This document shows positions 1 to 11,450 of a DNA stretch of 64,000 nt, piece after piece. The position numbers and the translations under genes were made by a program. Position 1 is the first letter of the stretch. Each line of letters opens with the position of its first letter. The stretch is from NCBI GenBank assembly GCA_027625915.1, contig JANTQA010000057.1, positions 7,006,001 to 7,070,000 on the forward strand, given 5' to 3'. The notes under the pieces were generated by a model. The model was not told the origin of the DNA. It was given only the letters and a program-made list of their open reading frames with translations, and did not search any database. Origin of the DNA: Anaeramoeba flamelloides. Its lineage: Eukaryota; Metamonada; Anaeramoebidae.

Positions 1-274
1 TAAAAATCGTGCTTATGCTTCTTAGAACCACTAATTCTTTGAGGAAATCGTTTGGCCGAATTGAATCTTTTTGACTATTATAAAAACTGAACCGAATTGG
101 AACAAAATCCCTCTCAATTTATGGAGCGGATCAGATTTTTGGGAGAAATGACTAGCTCTCACTTGGTTCAACAATATCTCTAATTCAAATTAGGGATTCG
201 GGCAAACAGGTGGACTTTTAGTACCCACTCTTTAATGGAAAAAAAAAAAAAACAAATACGATTTTACTTTTTCA
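1..274. other. unresolved flank, less AT-rich than what follows
   Basis: The first 240 bases are visibly richer in G and C than the following kilobase, which suggests a remnant of coding or element sequence. All three plus frames are interrupted and I recognise no protein family. It stops where a fragment of the S repeat begins. Confidence 0.25.
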
Positions 275-370
275 ATTTTGAAATAATCACTTTACTTTGT
301 TATAATTATTGAGTTTAGCATGGAAAAAACAGAAATATGATATTGTTCAAAGTGAATATAAATTGTTATT
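275..370 (-). repeat. fragment of repeat unit S (S0)
   Basis: About 95 bases match the left edge and first hairpin arm of unit S seen at 3.7, 7.9, 12.6 and 48.5 kb, including the 'gatattgttcaaagtga' stretch. The bases just before it also resemble the 3' flank of B-box copies 1 and 2. This suggests a further B-box plus S unit once lay here and was deleted. Confidence 0.5.
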
Positions 371-1480
371 TTAAAACAAAGAGATTTTTTTAAATAATAG
401 CACAGTAATTGATTTGTTATTGTATTAAATCCAATAAAGTTCTTATTTCCTAAAAAAGAAAAAAAATAATTTTTTCTCACAATTCACAATATTTTTTATA
501 AAAAAATAAAATGAATAATTTTTGTAAATTTAATTACAAAAGATCCTATCTTGAAAAATTCCCCATAACCTTTCCTACACATGTCTGAACCCAATTTATC
601 TTGAGACAACAAATTATGTTTTGAGGCAAACAATCCAAACAAAAACAATTATATCAAAAAAGCATTAAAAATTTGAAGTATGTTTGGAATGGATTATGTT
701 GTTCCCACATACAATTTGAGCTGAAGCCCCCCTCTTAGTCATGGTGGGGGGATTTAATTCAAGGAAAAACCAAAAGAACCAAAAAAAAAAATAAATTAAA
801 AATCACAAACTCTTTGTAATAATTGTTACAACCATTCCTGCCATAATGTGAAAATTTATCAGGACTCTGAAATTGATTTTTTATTCTGAAATTTAATTTT
901 GTAAAAGTTAACTTTAAAAAGGTTATTAAAACTGGTCATAAAGTGTTAAATTTATAATACAAGATTAAAAATAAGTTATCTATTTTTTGGTTCCTTTGGT
1001 TTTGGAAATTGTCAAACAAATTCATTAATATACTTATTATAATGTGGATCTTCAATTTCCAAAACTGTAAAAATCATAGGTTTTAACAATTTAAAACCAA
1101 TAGTCCAAAATCATTAACAATACGATCATATAGATTTAAAGTTCGTTTTATTTATTCAGAGAATTTTTAAAATAAAAAATCGTGATTATTTTTCAATTTC
1201 ATTTTCACAATCCTTAAAATGGCAAGCATGTTTGAGTTTATTTATCTCAAAATTTCTCAATAATTTTCCATTTAAAAGAATGACTTATAAAATGATTTTT
1301 GAATCAAATTGGAGAATATTTTCAAGATCATACTTTCATAATGTAAATGAGAATGGAATATATAGTATTGAGTAAAAATGGTAAATTTCTAACCAAGCCA
1401 TGAAGAGATATTTTTGTCCTTAATAATTAGATTTTACTAAATTATGAAGTTTATTCTGAGTTTACCAATTTATTTCTCCT
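371..1480. other. no gene recognised
   Basis: Low-complexity AT-rich DNA with short interrupted frames on both strands. A small G/C-rich patch near 725-752 (a CCCCCC run followed by GGGGGG) could form a short hairpin. Nothing else is supportable. Confidence 0.4.
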
Positions 1481-1720
1481 CAGGATTGATTATTTTTGGT
1501 TTTCAAATTTGTTTATCTTGATGAAAAAGGTTTCTTCATTTTTCATTTTTTTTTCATTTTTTCTCCTATTTTTTTCTTTTTTTTTTCTTTCAAAACAAAA
1601 TTTTGGTTTTCTTTTGAGTTTAATTTCAACAACAAGACCAAAGTCCTACTTTTTCAAAAAAATTCTTTTTTCAATCCAAACCAAAACAAACAATAAAAAA
1701 ATACCCAAATCAAATTAAAA

Positions 1721-3340
1721 ATGAATCAAACCAAATTGAAAATGAATCAAACCGAGCAAAAAAAAAAACAAAAAAACAAGAAAAAATGAAGAAAAAACAA
1801 TCCAAAAAGAATCAAAAAACAATGAAAAAAATGTTCCAATTGGTTTACCAACCAAAAGAAGAATCAAATGTGAAGTTTGTTCAAAAGAAGATGCTGAATT
1901 TTATTGTTCTCAATGTCATGTTCATTATTGTCAAAATTGTGAATCTGAAGTTCATGGTAATTTTTTGAAAAAAAAACATGAAAAATTTATTTCTCAAGAT
2001 ATTTTTATTGAAAATCAAGGTAAACTTTATTCAGTTTTTTTTTTTTGAATTGATTTTATTTTCTTTTTTGGAGAAACAAATTATTTGATTATTTTTTATT
2101 TTTTGAGTCCTTAAAGGTGCTCAATTTAATTTATCTTTTTTTTCCTTTTTTTTTCTTTTCCTTTTTTTTTCTTTTGCTTTTTTTTTATATCCTTCTAAAA
2201 AAAAAAAAACCAAAACCAAAAAAGAATCCAAATAAAATAACTATAATACTAAATGCCCAAAACACAATAAAAAATTCAAATTTTATTTCGAAGAAGAAGA
2301 TCAATTAATATGTAGAAAAAGAATTGAAAATTGCCTTGATCAAAAACATACTTTATTATCTTTGAATTCCAAATCCAATGAAATTATCCAAAAAATGCAA
2401 ATAATCCTGAAAGAAATCCAAACCAATGAAAAAGAAAACCAATTAACAATCCAAAAAAGCCAACAAAATAAAAATAAATTTAAACAAAAACTACAAGAAA
2501 TTTCACAACAAATCGAAAAAGAATCGGATTTATTAAAACAACAAATTGAAAAATCCAAAAACCAACATTTACAATTATTAAAAACATTTCAAATCATAAT
2601 TGAAAATCAATTTAATCAAATAATCCAAAACAATCAAAAAAACAATTCAAAAAATCAATCAAAATAAAACCAAAATCCAAAAAATAAGCAAATTAAAAAC
2701 AAAGAACAAAAACATTGAATTAATAAATGAATCTAAAGAAATAATCAATAAATTTAAAAAAAGAAAAGAAAAAGAAAAAGAAAAACAAAAATTCAAATTA
2801 TCCAAAGAAATTTTTGATCCAAAAATGTATTCTAAAAACACAATAAAATTAAAAAAACAAAAGCAAACAGCTTGGAATCTTTCTCGAAACGATAGAGGTG
2901 AGAATTTTGGGACAAACTAAATACTCGAATGGAAAACATAAAATCCAAATCAAAATTGACCAATTTCCGAATAATCGAACTAAACCAAATTGTATTAATT
3001 TAGGAGTAATCAATACTGAAAATAGAGAAAATTTAATTAAGAAAGGAGATTATGAAGGATCCTATTATTTTGAAACTTATTGGGATAAGAATTTACTTCA
3101 CAGTCCAAGACGAAAAAAAAAAATGGTTTCAGATATGAAGAAAAATATCCAGAAAACATCAAATTAAAAGAAAATGATATTTTTGAGATTTTATTAGATA
3201 TGGATCAAAAAACAATTGCATTCAAAATAAATGAAAATAATCTTGGAATTGCATGGAAAAATTTACTCAAAAGTGTTCATTTTTTTGCTGTTTTAGAATA
3301 TATGAAAGGAAATAAAAAAAATCAAATTACTTTGATTTAA
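1721..3340 (+). pseudogene. B-box/B-box/coiled-coil/SPRY gene, copy 1 (decayed)
   Basis: This is clearly homologous to the intact copies at 15.5 and 28.7 kb: Lys-rich start, B-box type 1 with the Cys/His spacing preserved, an intron with GTAAAC donor at 2020 and likely acceptor ending at 2224, second B-box, Gln/Lys coiled coil and SPRY domain ending at the same TAA. It cannot encode the full protein. The start and the first B-box are in different frames across A runs. An in-frame TAA lies just after the intron, a second-B-box cysteine has become Phe, another TAA interrupts the coil near 2665, and the SPRY region is frameshifted twice (near 2895 and 3115). Homopolymer sequencing errors could explain some shifts but not the stops or the Cys change. 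Unit S1 follows directly downstream. Confidence 0.85.
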
Positions 3341-3679
3341 AAATTATCAATTCAATAGATATTTTACTTCCATATATATTATTTAAAACTTCAATGAGAA
3401 ACCCACTTTTTTGAAAAATTTCAACTTTATAAACATATTTTTCTTTTAAACAAAAAAATCTAAATTCTTTTCTTTTGAGAAAAGAAAATAAAAAAATAAA
3501 AAAAAACTATTTAATTTTGAAATTTTTTTTTTTTGAAAAGATCAACTTTCAGAGATATTTTAGTTTAATAACTACAATTTTGTTTTGTTTCTTTGGATCC
3601 TTTGATTGTAAATTCTTCGATTTTTATTTGAAAAATAAAACAATTACGATTTTTATTGGGGTTTTTTGAAAATGTTTTG

Positions 3680-4370
3680 AAATAATCTTACTTTGTTATA
3701 ATTATTGATTTTTGCCTGAAAAAACGAGAAATACGATATTGTTCAAAGTGATATAAGATGATTATAAGGAGGAGTTCGAAGAAGGACAACGATTAATATC
3801 CCATTTAACGCTAGAACAATATCATTATTTTGAGTCTAGAAGGAGATTCAAAAAGAGGAATTATAATAAGGGTAAACTGTTGAACAAATCAAACAATATG
3901 GGTTGCAATGTATTTTTGAACTCAGGATCTTACTCTGCACGACAAAGAAAAAAGAATAAAAAAAAAAATTTAAATAAAAAAAACTCCAACAAAACCATTA
4001 TACTATATTTAACTGATACTTTAAAGATCTTGCTCTTCAAAGGATCTTTTTCTCCCAAATAAATGATTGAAAACATTGAAATTTGTTCTTAAATTGGTTC
4101 CATTCAAGTAAAAATCTTGTTAAAATCCAATTGAAACTTATTAGATCATCCAACTTTTCAATATATTCTCTATTTCTCTTTATATTTCACAATTCTTGAG
4201 AAACATCCAAAATATTGATCAAACATAAAAAACTTGTATGTATTAGGTATTTTCTTAATACTGACTAATTTTGAATATTCCTAAAAAGTTTCATATTTTT
4301 ACATATTCAAAAAAACTTGTTTTTATTGTTTTATACTTTTTACAGTTTACTCCCTTTTCCGATTTAAGTT
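3680..4370 (-). repeat. repeat unit S, copy S1
   Basis: This resembles 48.44-49.1 kb: the cruciform-prone region (about 3733-3828), the Gly-Gly-Thr-poor AT linker, then sequence equivalent to the small two-exon reading frame of S4, here broken in several places. One hairpin arm pair shows a matched change relative to S4 (GAGATTGTTC/GAACAATCTC becomes GATATTGTTC/GAACAATATC). It lies immediately 3' of B-box copy 1, as S2 does for copy 2, so the pair was duplicated together. Confidence 0.6.
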
Positions 4371-4675
4371 GATGAAGATTCCTTCTATTTTTGTTTTTTT
4401 AGGTGTTTGGGGAGGTAAAAGTAATAAAAAATCATCTAAAAATTGATTGACTTGTTCATGAAAAACCTAAAAAAACTTGGCCATGATCAGAACTTAAACA
4501 AATTGAAGAGGACTTCGGCAACTTTAGAGAACTGAATCCAACCAATAAAATTTGTAACAAAACTGTAACACAAAGTATTAAAATTTTTGTACAAACTGTA
4601 GATTCAGTACTTGTACTGGTTTTTTGCTGTAAAGACGGTATGTTGTTTCGTGGTTTTGCGAAAACAAGATTTGGG
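4371..4675. other. no gene recognised
   Basis: Spacer between S1 and the A-rich tandem repeat. No feature seen. Confidence 0.3.
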
Positions 4676-4760
4676 AAACTTGTAAAAAAAAAAATAAAAA
4701 AAAAGAAACTTAAAAAAAAAAATAAAAAAAAAGAAACTTAAAAAAAAAAAAAAAAAAGCA
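4676..4760. repeat. A-rich tandem repeat (27-bp period)
   Basis: Near-perfect copies of a unit made of an A run, TAAAAAAAAA and GAAACTT are repeated head to tail, ending in a longer A run. The minus-strand Phe-rich frame over it is a by-product of composition, not a gene. Confidence 0.75.
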
Positions 4761-4804
4761 AAAAAACCGAAAAGAAAATGAAAATTTGTAAAAGTTAAAC
4801 AGTA

Positions 4805-4945
4805 CACTCAGTTCCACTTTTAAGACACAAACTTCCAACGAAATTCAAGGTACAAAACAATTTCTAATTAAGGCACACAATTCAAGATTCTAATAAAATA
4901 ATTTGTATAAAAAAAAATCAACTTTTGTGCCTTAAATTTGAAACA
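4805..4945. mobile_element. TA-MITE fragment (palindromic 199-bp family)
   Basis: It starts after TA with CACTCAGTTCCACTTTTAAG, a diverged end of the CAGTCAG family, and keeps the left arm plus only the inner part of the right arm. Old, truncated copy. Confidence 0.7.
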
Positions 4946-5054
4946 GGTCATATAAAAAATAACAAAACCATTATTCAAACACTGTAAAAAATCTTATGAA
5001 ATTAACAATAAAGCTGATAACTTCTCAACACATTTCCACCTTTAAAAGTCTTTA

Positions 5055-5095
5055 AAAGGTTGGTAAAAAGGTTGGTAAAAAGGTTGGTAAATTGT
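5055..5095. repeat. short tandem repeat, AAAAGGTTGGTA unit
   Basis: Three adjacent copies of a 12-bp unit just before the large inverted repeat. Confidence 0.8.
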
Positions 5096-5169
5096 CTGTA
5101 AGTTTGCAAAGACTGAAAACTTGATAAGAGTAATGAGATTTTTTGTAGTGAGTATTTACACTTTTAAGG

Positions 5170-5586
5170 ACTATCTAAAATAAAGCCACCATAGGAGTCT
5201 TACGAATCAAATCATCAGTGAATTAGACTCTTTATTTCTTGAGATCAAGAAGAACTAAAATATTTCGAAAAATTTAGTAAAAGGTATTTTTACTAGATCA
5301 GACAGTTAATTGGAAGATGGTATGAAAAACCTAAACCCAAACCTTTATGTTCTAAGGAAAGTATTATCTAGTTTCCAATAAAAACCTTTGAAAAAATCAA
5401 GTTAGAACAAAAAGGGTGGGTTTAGGATTTTCATACCATCTTCCAATTAGCTGTCTGATCTAGTAAAAATACCTTTTACTAAATTTTTCGAAATATTTTA
5501 GTTCTTCTTGATCTCAAGAAATAAAGAGTCTAATTCACTGATGATTTGATTCGTAAGAATCTTATGGTGGCTTTATTTTAGATAGT
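5170..5586. mobile_element. foldback element with about 170-bp arms
   Basis: The left arm (5170-5338) and right arm (5418-5586) are reverse complements with only a few mismatches, around a spacer of about 80 bp. The arms start and end with ACTATC/GATAGT. There is no coding capacity. This is either a foldback-type MITE or an inverted duplication, and its transcript would form a long hairpin RNA. I could not define a convincing target duplication. Confidence 0.8.
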
Positions 5587-5599
5587 ACTTTAGATAAAT

Positions 5600-6020
5600 G
5601 GTTTTTTCCTTAAAATTGATTTTGGTTCTTTTCTTTTTTATTTTGAGATTAATAGGTTACAAATCTTCAAAATTTTATTAAATTCTTATTTTTTTATTGA
5701 TCTAGATCAATTGGCTAAAAGAATTTGAAAAAGGATACAAAACTTTTCAGAAAAATATAATAATCCTCATTTTTATTGAAATCAATCAAAATTTTATTGG
5801 TCTCAATCATGAACTTTTCAAAAAAGATTTTTAATAGATCAAAAAATTCGGTAAACTTTTTTTTGAATTAAAAATAAAAAAAAATACATTTTTTAATTTT
5901 TTTAATTTTAATTTTTTTTATAACACTCTCTTTTACTTTATCAAAAAATATTCAATTTATTTCTAAAAAAACTCTTTAAACAACCCAAGTCAAAAAAAAA
6001 CAACCCAAATCAAATCCAAA
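5600..6020 (+). repeat. conserved 5' flank of B-box copies 2 and 5
   Basis: This sequence matches 31.98-33.1 kb upstream of B-box copy 5, including 'ctcatttttattgaaat' and the run just before the start. The copy-5 flank carries an extra 700-bp TTAA-MITE that is absent here, so this is an empty site for that insertion. Confidence 0.6.
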
Positions 6021-7555
6021 ATGAATCAAACCAGTAAAAACAAAAAAAAAAGAAAAAATGAAGAAAAAAAGATCCAAAAAGAATCAAAAAACAATGGAAA
6101 AAATGTTCCAATCGGTTTAACAACACAAACCCCAATCAAATGTGAAGTTTGTTCAAAAGAAAATGCTGAGTTTTATTTTTCTCAATGTCTTGGTTCATTA
6201 TTGTCAAAATTGTGAATCTGAAGTGCATAGCCATTGTTTGAAAAAAAAACATCAAAAATTCATTTCTCAAGATATTTTTATTGAAAACCAAAGTAAATTT
6301 TATTGATTTTTTCTTTTTTTTGGTTTTTTTCTTTTTTGGTGTTATACCATATTATTTGATTATTTTTTATTTTTTTGGTTCTCTAAAAGTGTTCAATTGT
6401 TTTTTTTATTTCTTAATAATTCTTTTTTCTTATCCTTCTAAAAAAAATAAAAAAATCCAAAAAAGAATCCAAAGAAAATAACATCAATAGTAAATGCCAA
6501 AAACACAATAAAAAATTCAAATTTTATTGTGAAAAAGAAGATCAATTAATTTGTCTAAAAAGTATTGAATATTGCCTTGATCAAAATCATTCTTTGTTGA
6601 ATAAAAAATGTAATGAAATTATCCAAAAAATGGAAATAATCCTGAAAGAGATCCAAACCAATGAAAAAGAAAACCAATTAACAATTCAAAAAAGCCAACT
6701 GAATAAAAATAAATTAAAACTAAAAATCCAACAAATTGTACAACAAATCGAAAAAGAATCAGATTTATTAAAACAACAAATTGAAAAATCCAAAAACCAA
6801 CAATTACAATTATTAAAAACAATCAAAATCATAATCGAAAATAAATTTAATTAAATAATCCAAAACAATGAAAAAAGCATTCAAAAAATCAATCAAAATA
6901 AAACCAAAATCCGAAAAATAACAAAATTAAAAGCAAAACACCAAAAATGTGAATTAATCAATGAATCTAAAGAAATAATCAATAAATTTAAAAAAAGAAA
7001 AAAAAAAGAAAAAGAAATATTTGATCCAAAAATGAACTATCAAAATGCAATACAATTAAAAAACCAAAACCAAACAGCTTGGAACCCTTCTGAAAAATCT
7101 AGGGGAATTATTTTGGAACAAACAAAATACTCGACTGGAAAACTAAGAATCATAACCAAAATTGACCAATTTCTAAATATTAATACTGAACCAAATTGGA
7201 TTAATTTAGGAGTAATCAACACTGAAAATAGAGTTAATTTTATTAAGAAAGGAGATTATGAAGGAGCCTATTATTTCAAAAATTATTGGGATAAGAAATT
7301 TACTTCAAAGTTTTCAAAAAAAGAGAGAAAATGGAAAATGGTATCAAGAAAAATATCCAGAAAATATCAAATTAAAAGAAAATGATATTTTTGAGATTTT
7401 ATTAGATATGATAAAAAACAATTTCATTCAAAATAAATGAAAATAATCTTGGAATTGCCTGGAAAAATTTACCCAAAAGTGTTTATTTTTTTGCTGTTTT
7501 AGAATATATGAAAGGAAATAAAAAAAACCAAATTACTTTGTTTTCAGATACGTAG
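6021..7555 (+). pseudogene. B-box/B-box/coiled-coil/SPRY gene, copy 2 (decayed)
   Basis: Same layout as the intact copies: ATG at 6021, first B-box, GTAAAT donor at 6293, acceptor at about 6465, second B-box, coiled coil, SPRY. Breaks include a Cys-to-Phe change and a one-base insertion in the first B-box ('tgtcttggttc'), a TAA within the coil near 6854, and a deletion at the 'LLDMDQKT' position of the SPRY domain. The usual terminal TAA is replaced by a longer tail ending in TAG. The second B-box retains most Cys/His ligands. Decay is independent of copy 1. Unit S2 follows directly. Confidence 0.85.
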
Positions 7556-7859
7556 TTCAACAGATCTTTTGAGAACATAATTTATAAAAAACTTGAATGA
7601 GAAATCCACATTTTTGAAAAATTTCACCTTTTATAAGCTTATATTTGGTTAAAACCCAAAAATTAAAATTCTTTACTTTTGAGAAAATAAAAGAAGGAAA
7701 AAAAAAAAAAACAGTTTAATTTTTTAATTTTGTTTTTGAAATAGATCGACTTTCAAGAGATGATTTCATTTAATAACTAAAATTATATTTAGTTTCTTTT
7801 GATCTTTGATTGTAAATTCTTCAATTTTATTTGAAAATGAAACAATTATAAACAATATG

Positions 7860-8812
7860 GACTCGATTTGGAAATAATCAATTTGTTATAATTATGAGTT
7901 TGGCCTCAAAAAACCAGAAATATGATATTGTTCAAAGTGATATAAAGATAATATTGAGGAAGTTCGAAGAATGACCATTAATAAATTCTTAGTGTTCGAT
8001 CAATCTTATTATTTTGACTCTAGAAGTGGATTCAAAAAGAGGAAATATAACAAGTGTAATTTTTGAACAAATCAAACAATAACGGATTTCTATTTATCCT
8101 ATGAACTCAGGATCTAACTCTGCGAAACAAAGAAGAAAAAAGAATAAAAAAAAAAATTTAAATAAAAAAAACTCCCATAAACGAATAAAATATTTTTAAC
8201 TGATACTTTAAAGATCTTGCTCTTCAAAGGATCTGTTTCTCCCAAATAAATAATAGAAAACATTGGCATTTGTTGCTAAATTGGTTCTATTAAGAGATAA
8301 ACCTTAGTATAAAATCCCACAGATACAAACCAGATCATTCAACTTTTCAAATATTCTCCATTTCTCCTTTTATTTCACATTTATTGAGAAACATCCAAAA
8401 AGATCAATCAAACATAAAATTATGCCACTGTTTGGTATTTTCAATAAGTTCTAATTTTTAGTATTCCCCAAAATTCCTTGTTTTTGACTTATTAAAAAAA
8501 ATATGAACTTTTGTTTTTAATTTTGGAATTTTGTTTTAATCATTTTTCGAAATTCTGAATAAATGGTTTCTTATCTTATCTTTTTTCTTCAAAAAAATAG
8601 ATACAAAACTATTTTTATTTTTGAAAAAAATGGATTGATTTTTTTTGAAACTTGACAAAAACTATGTTTGGATTTAGACATTATTATTTAACAAAGAAAT
8701 GGAATTAATTCCATTTATAAACATTCTCCAAATAATGATGGACTTTTTTTTGAACTCTATTTATTTAAATAATTTGGTTAGTTGCACCAAACTATTTGTT
8801 CAAATAGATTAT
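7860..8812 (-). repeat. repeat unit S, copy S2
   Basis: Homologous to S1, S3 and S4, with the hairpin region at about 7919-8013 and the small-exon equivalents at 8200-8250 and 8340-8480. The small reading frame is broken. The unit ends where a terminal inverted repeat fragment and then a LINE poly(A) tail begin. Confidence 0.6.
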
Positions 8813-8865
8813 TGTTATTAAAATAAAGCATGCAAAAAAATTTAATCAGTCTTTCAAATAAAAAG

Positions 8866-8869
<4 letters not shown>
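8813..8869. mobile_element. terminal-inverted-repeat fragment (36.5-kb MITE family)
   Basis: About 57 bases match both ends of the element at 36.46-36.95 kb (ATTAAAATAAAGC...TTTCAAATAAAAAG). It is cut by the poly(A) tail of the minus-strand LINE copy, so the LINE inserted into it or removed the rest. Confidence 0.5.
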
Positions 8870-8897
<28 letters not shown>

Positions 8898-8990
8898 ATT
8901 TTTGAAGAGAGAAAATTGCTTTTCTCCTGTGTGCCCTAATTTCTAAACTTTTTTTTTAGAAATTTTGTTAAAGAATCACAAATTTTATTA

Positions 8991-9653
8991 TCACTTACTA
9001 ATGATAATATATATGATGAATTTTTTTATTAATAATATCTCCGATATTATTAATTTTTTTTTTTTTTTCAAAAATTTAGATATCCAGATTTTTCGATTTA
9101 TTTTATAGGCCGGACAGTCCCATAAAAAATGATCGAAATCTTCAATGATATCAATATTTAACTTTTCTTTACATAAATCACAATTTTTATTTTTATTTTT
9201 ACTTGTTACATAAGAGTACCTATTTAAACAATTAGTAAAATTTCGAAATTTTAGAATTGTTTTTGAAGCTTTCCAGTTTAAATATTTTTGTTGTTTGAAA
9301 TTGTAATTTTGTTGTTTTATAATTTTTAGATATTGTTGAACTTTCCAACTAGGTGAATTTTCCAATTCGGTTAATCGAAAAACTTTTAATTCTAAATCTA
9401 ATAATTTTAATCCCTTAGTGTGCCAATTAATATTTTCATTTTCCAATTTTCGAAAATTTAGTATTGGTTTTAATTTTTTTAAATTTAAGAAATCTAATTT
9501 TTCTATCAATTTATATTTTCTTTGGTATACTTTTAATCTAGCGAGATCAATTTTTGCTTCAGTTTTATAAATAAATCGAGGTGAATGGATATTAATTTGT
9601 AAGAAATTTGTGACTGATTTATTGATAAATCTATCAATTCTTTCAAAAATCAT
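8991..9653 (-). pseudogene. LINE C-terminal region with CxxC...H...C cluster
   Basis: The longest open piece of this LINE copy (220 residues). It starts within the region after the polymerase 'thumb' and contains 'CDLCKEKLNIDIIEDFDHF' followed by 'LWDC', the Cys/His cluster found at the C-terminus of many non-LTR polyproteins. The equivalent in the plus-strand copy is split by a MITE. Confidence 0.7.
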
Positions 9654-9968
9654 TTTGTTTCAAGTCAAATATTTCAAGACCATAATAAAGTTGACTTAAA
9701 ATGAGAGCTTTGAAAGAAGTTATTTTGACTCCATTGTTGAGTTTATTTTGTTGAAACAATCGATTAAGTGTTTCCAAGGACTTTTCTACTTTTTTGAAAT
9801 TATATTCAAGATGTGTTTTTTTTTTCTAACCAAATCCCAAGATAAAAAATATCTTTTAATTCTTTTTTATATTTGGTTTTTTTATTATGTGGGTTCATCC
9901 CGAATCTTTTTATTATTTCAAAAATCCTTTCGAAATTAATTTTTAGAGAGATTAATGGCCCTTTCATA

Positions 9969-10167
9969 CAGTCAGTTTCACTTTTAAGGCACAAACTTTC
10001 AACGAAATTTAAGGTACAAAAAAATCTCAAATTAAGGTACAAAATTTGGAATTTTTAATTTTTACAATTTATTTTTACTAGAATTTGAATTTTGTGCTTT
10101 AATTTGGAATTTTTTTTTGTGCCTTAAATTTCGTTGAAAGTTTGTGTCTTAAAAGTGAAACTGACTG
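9969..10167. mobile_element. TA-MITE, 199 bp, palindromic
   Basis: Starts CAGTCAGTTTCACTTTTAAG and ends with its reverse complement, flanked by TA on both sides. The two arms pair over almost the whole length around a short A/T core. Ends and TA target fit the Tc1/mariner superfamily; it has no coding capacity. It sits inside the reverse-transcriptase region of the minus-strand LINE. Confidence 0.9.
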
Positions 10168-10960
10168 TAATAAGAATAAGATCATCTGCATACATTTGAA
10201 CATGAATAGCTAAAGTTTTTAACTTTTCTAGTAGGAAATGAGATATAAATGCGAAAAGAATTGGTGATAAGGGATCTCCTTGATAAACTCCAATTCCTTC
10301 TTTTTTGTAATATCTCAAGAGCCAATTTTTAATTGTTTCATTTTTGATAAATTTTTTAATAGATTGAAATGTTTAACGAGTGTTGTATAGAGTCAAAACA
10401 TTTTTGTATGTCTATAGTAACTACAAAGTATTCTGTATTTTTATTTTTATTTTTTATTTTTTTAAATTTTCTTAATAAATTTAAAACAGCAATTCTTGTT
10501 CAAAAATATTTTTTAAATCCAAATTGTTTTTTTTTGAAATCAAGTCCCATGAGTCTTGAATTCCAATGTATATTAATTTTAAAAAAAAAATCTTGGAAGA
10601 GATTGATTTATAGAGATAGGTCGATAATTTAATGGTTCGCCTTCATCCCCCCGATTTATGAATAAATAATAAATTTTTTTTTTTAATAAAATTTATACTT
10701 TTTTTCAGTTTCGTCCGTTATCCAATTTAAAAAAATATTTTGAACTGTTTTAATAAAATAATTATAATTTAATAAATATTGAATTGGTTGGATTTTTATA
10801 AACTTATAATGATTTATTTTGTCAAATTCTTTAACTGATTTATTTTTTTGAAATTTGATTATTTCTTTAATTTTATCTTGATCAAAAAATTTCCTTTATG
10901 TCAATTGGATTTAATGAATTTTTATTAATTTTAAATTTTTTAATATAATTAATTATATTT
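10168..10960 (-). pseudogene. LINE reverse transcriptase, broken
   Basis: Conserved polymerase motifs are readable in pieces on the minus strand: 'YADD' (about 10175) preceded by 'QGDPLSPILF', 'TIDIQKCFDS' near 10420, and the 'NYRPIS'-type block near 10610 in another frame. At least three frame changes separate them. Confidence 0.8.
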
Positions 10961-11450
10961 GTATTAGGTTTTTTGACTAATTGATTTTACAAAATCGTTA
11001 TACACTGTTAATATGGTTTCATTATTTAAAAACATTTTTGTAGAAGTTTCTCTTATTTTATTTAATGTTTTCCAAAAGTTTTTATTTTTATTATATTCTT
11101 CATTTATTTGATTAAGTAATATTAAGTAATTTAACTCATTAATTTTTTTGATTTTATGTAAAGTTTCATTTTTATCAAACAATTTATAAAGTAAATTATT
11201 AATTTTTAATTTATCTTGTTTGATATCAAAAACTATTCTTTCTTTCTGTTTATATTTTTTTTTTAAATAAAATAAAATTTTCTTCATTTAAATTAAAATT
11301 CTGTCGAGAAAAGAATTGGAGAAAGTCTTCTTGAAAGGTTGGAATATCTTTAATTTTATAGATATCATTGATTTCCCAATTTTAGTTTATTTCAAATTTA
11401 TTCATAATTGTATTATGATCACTAATAAAATTTTTGATAAAAAATAACTT

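Larger units (their letters stand above)
8870..11450 (-). mobile_element. non-LTR retrotransposon (LINE), 5'-truncated, minus strand
   Basis: Read on the minus strand: the end of an AP-endonuclease with an SDH motif (11.29-11.45 kb), then a linker (10.96-11.29), reverse transcriptase, a C-terminal region with a CxxC...H...C cluster, a short palindrome (GAGAAAATTGCTTTTCTC, about 8909-8926) and poly(A). It is the same family as the plus-strand element at 20.66 kb. Several stops and frameshifts break the frame, and a 199-bp MITE interrupts the polymerase at 9969. It is not autonomous. Confidence 0.85.

Noticed and set aside
4604-4807. Phe-rich minus-strand reading frame
   Set aside because: It consists mostly of an A-rich tandem repeat and a MITE tip.
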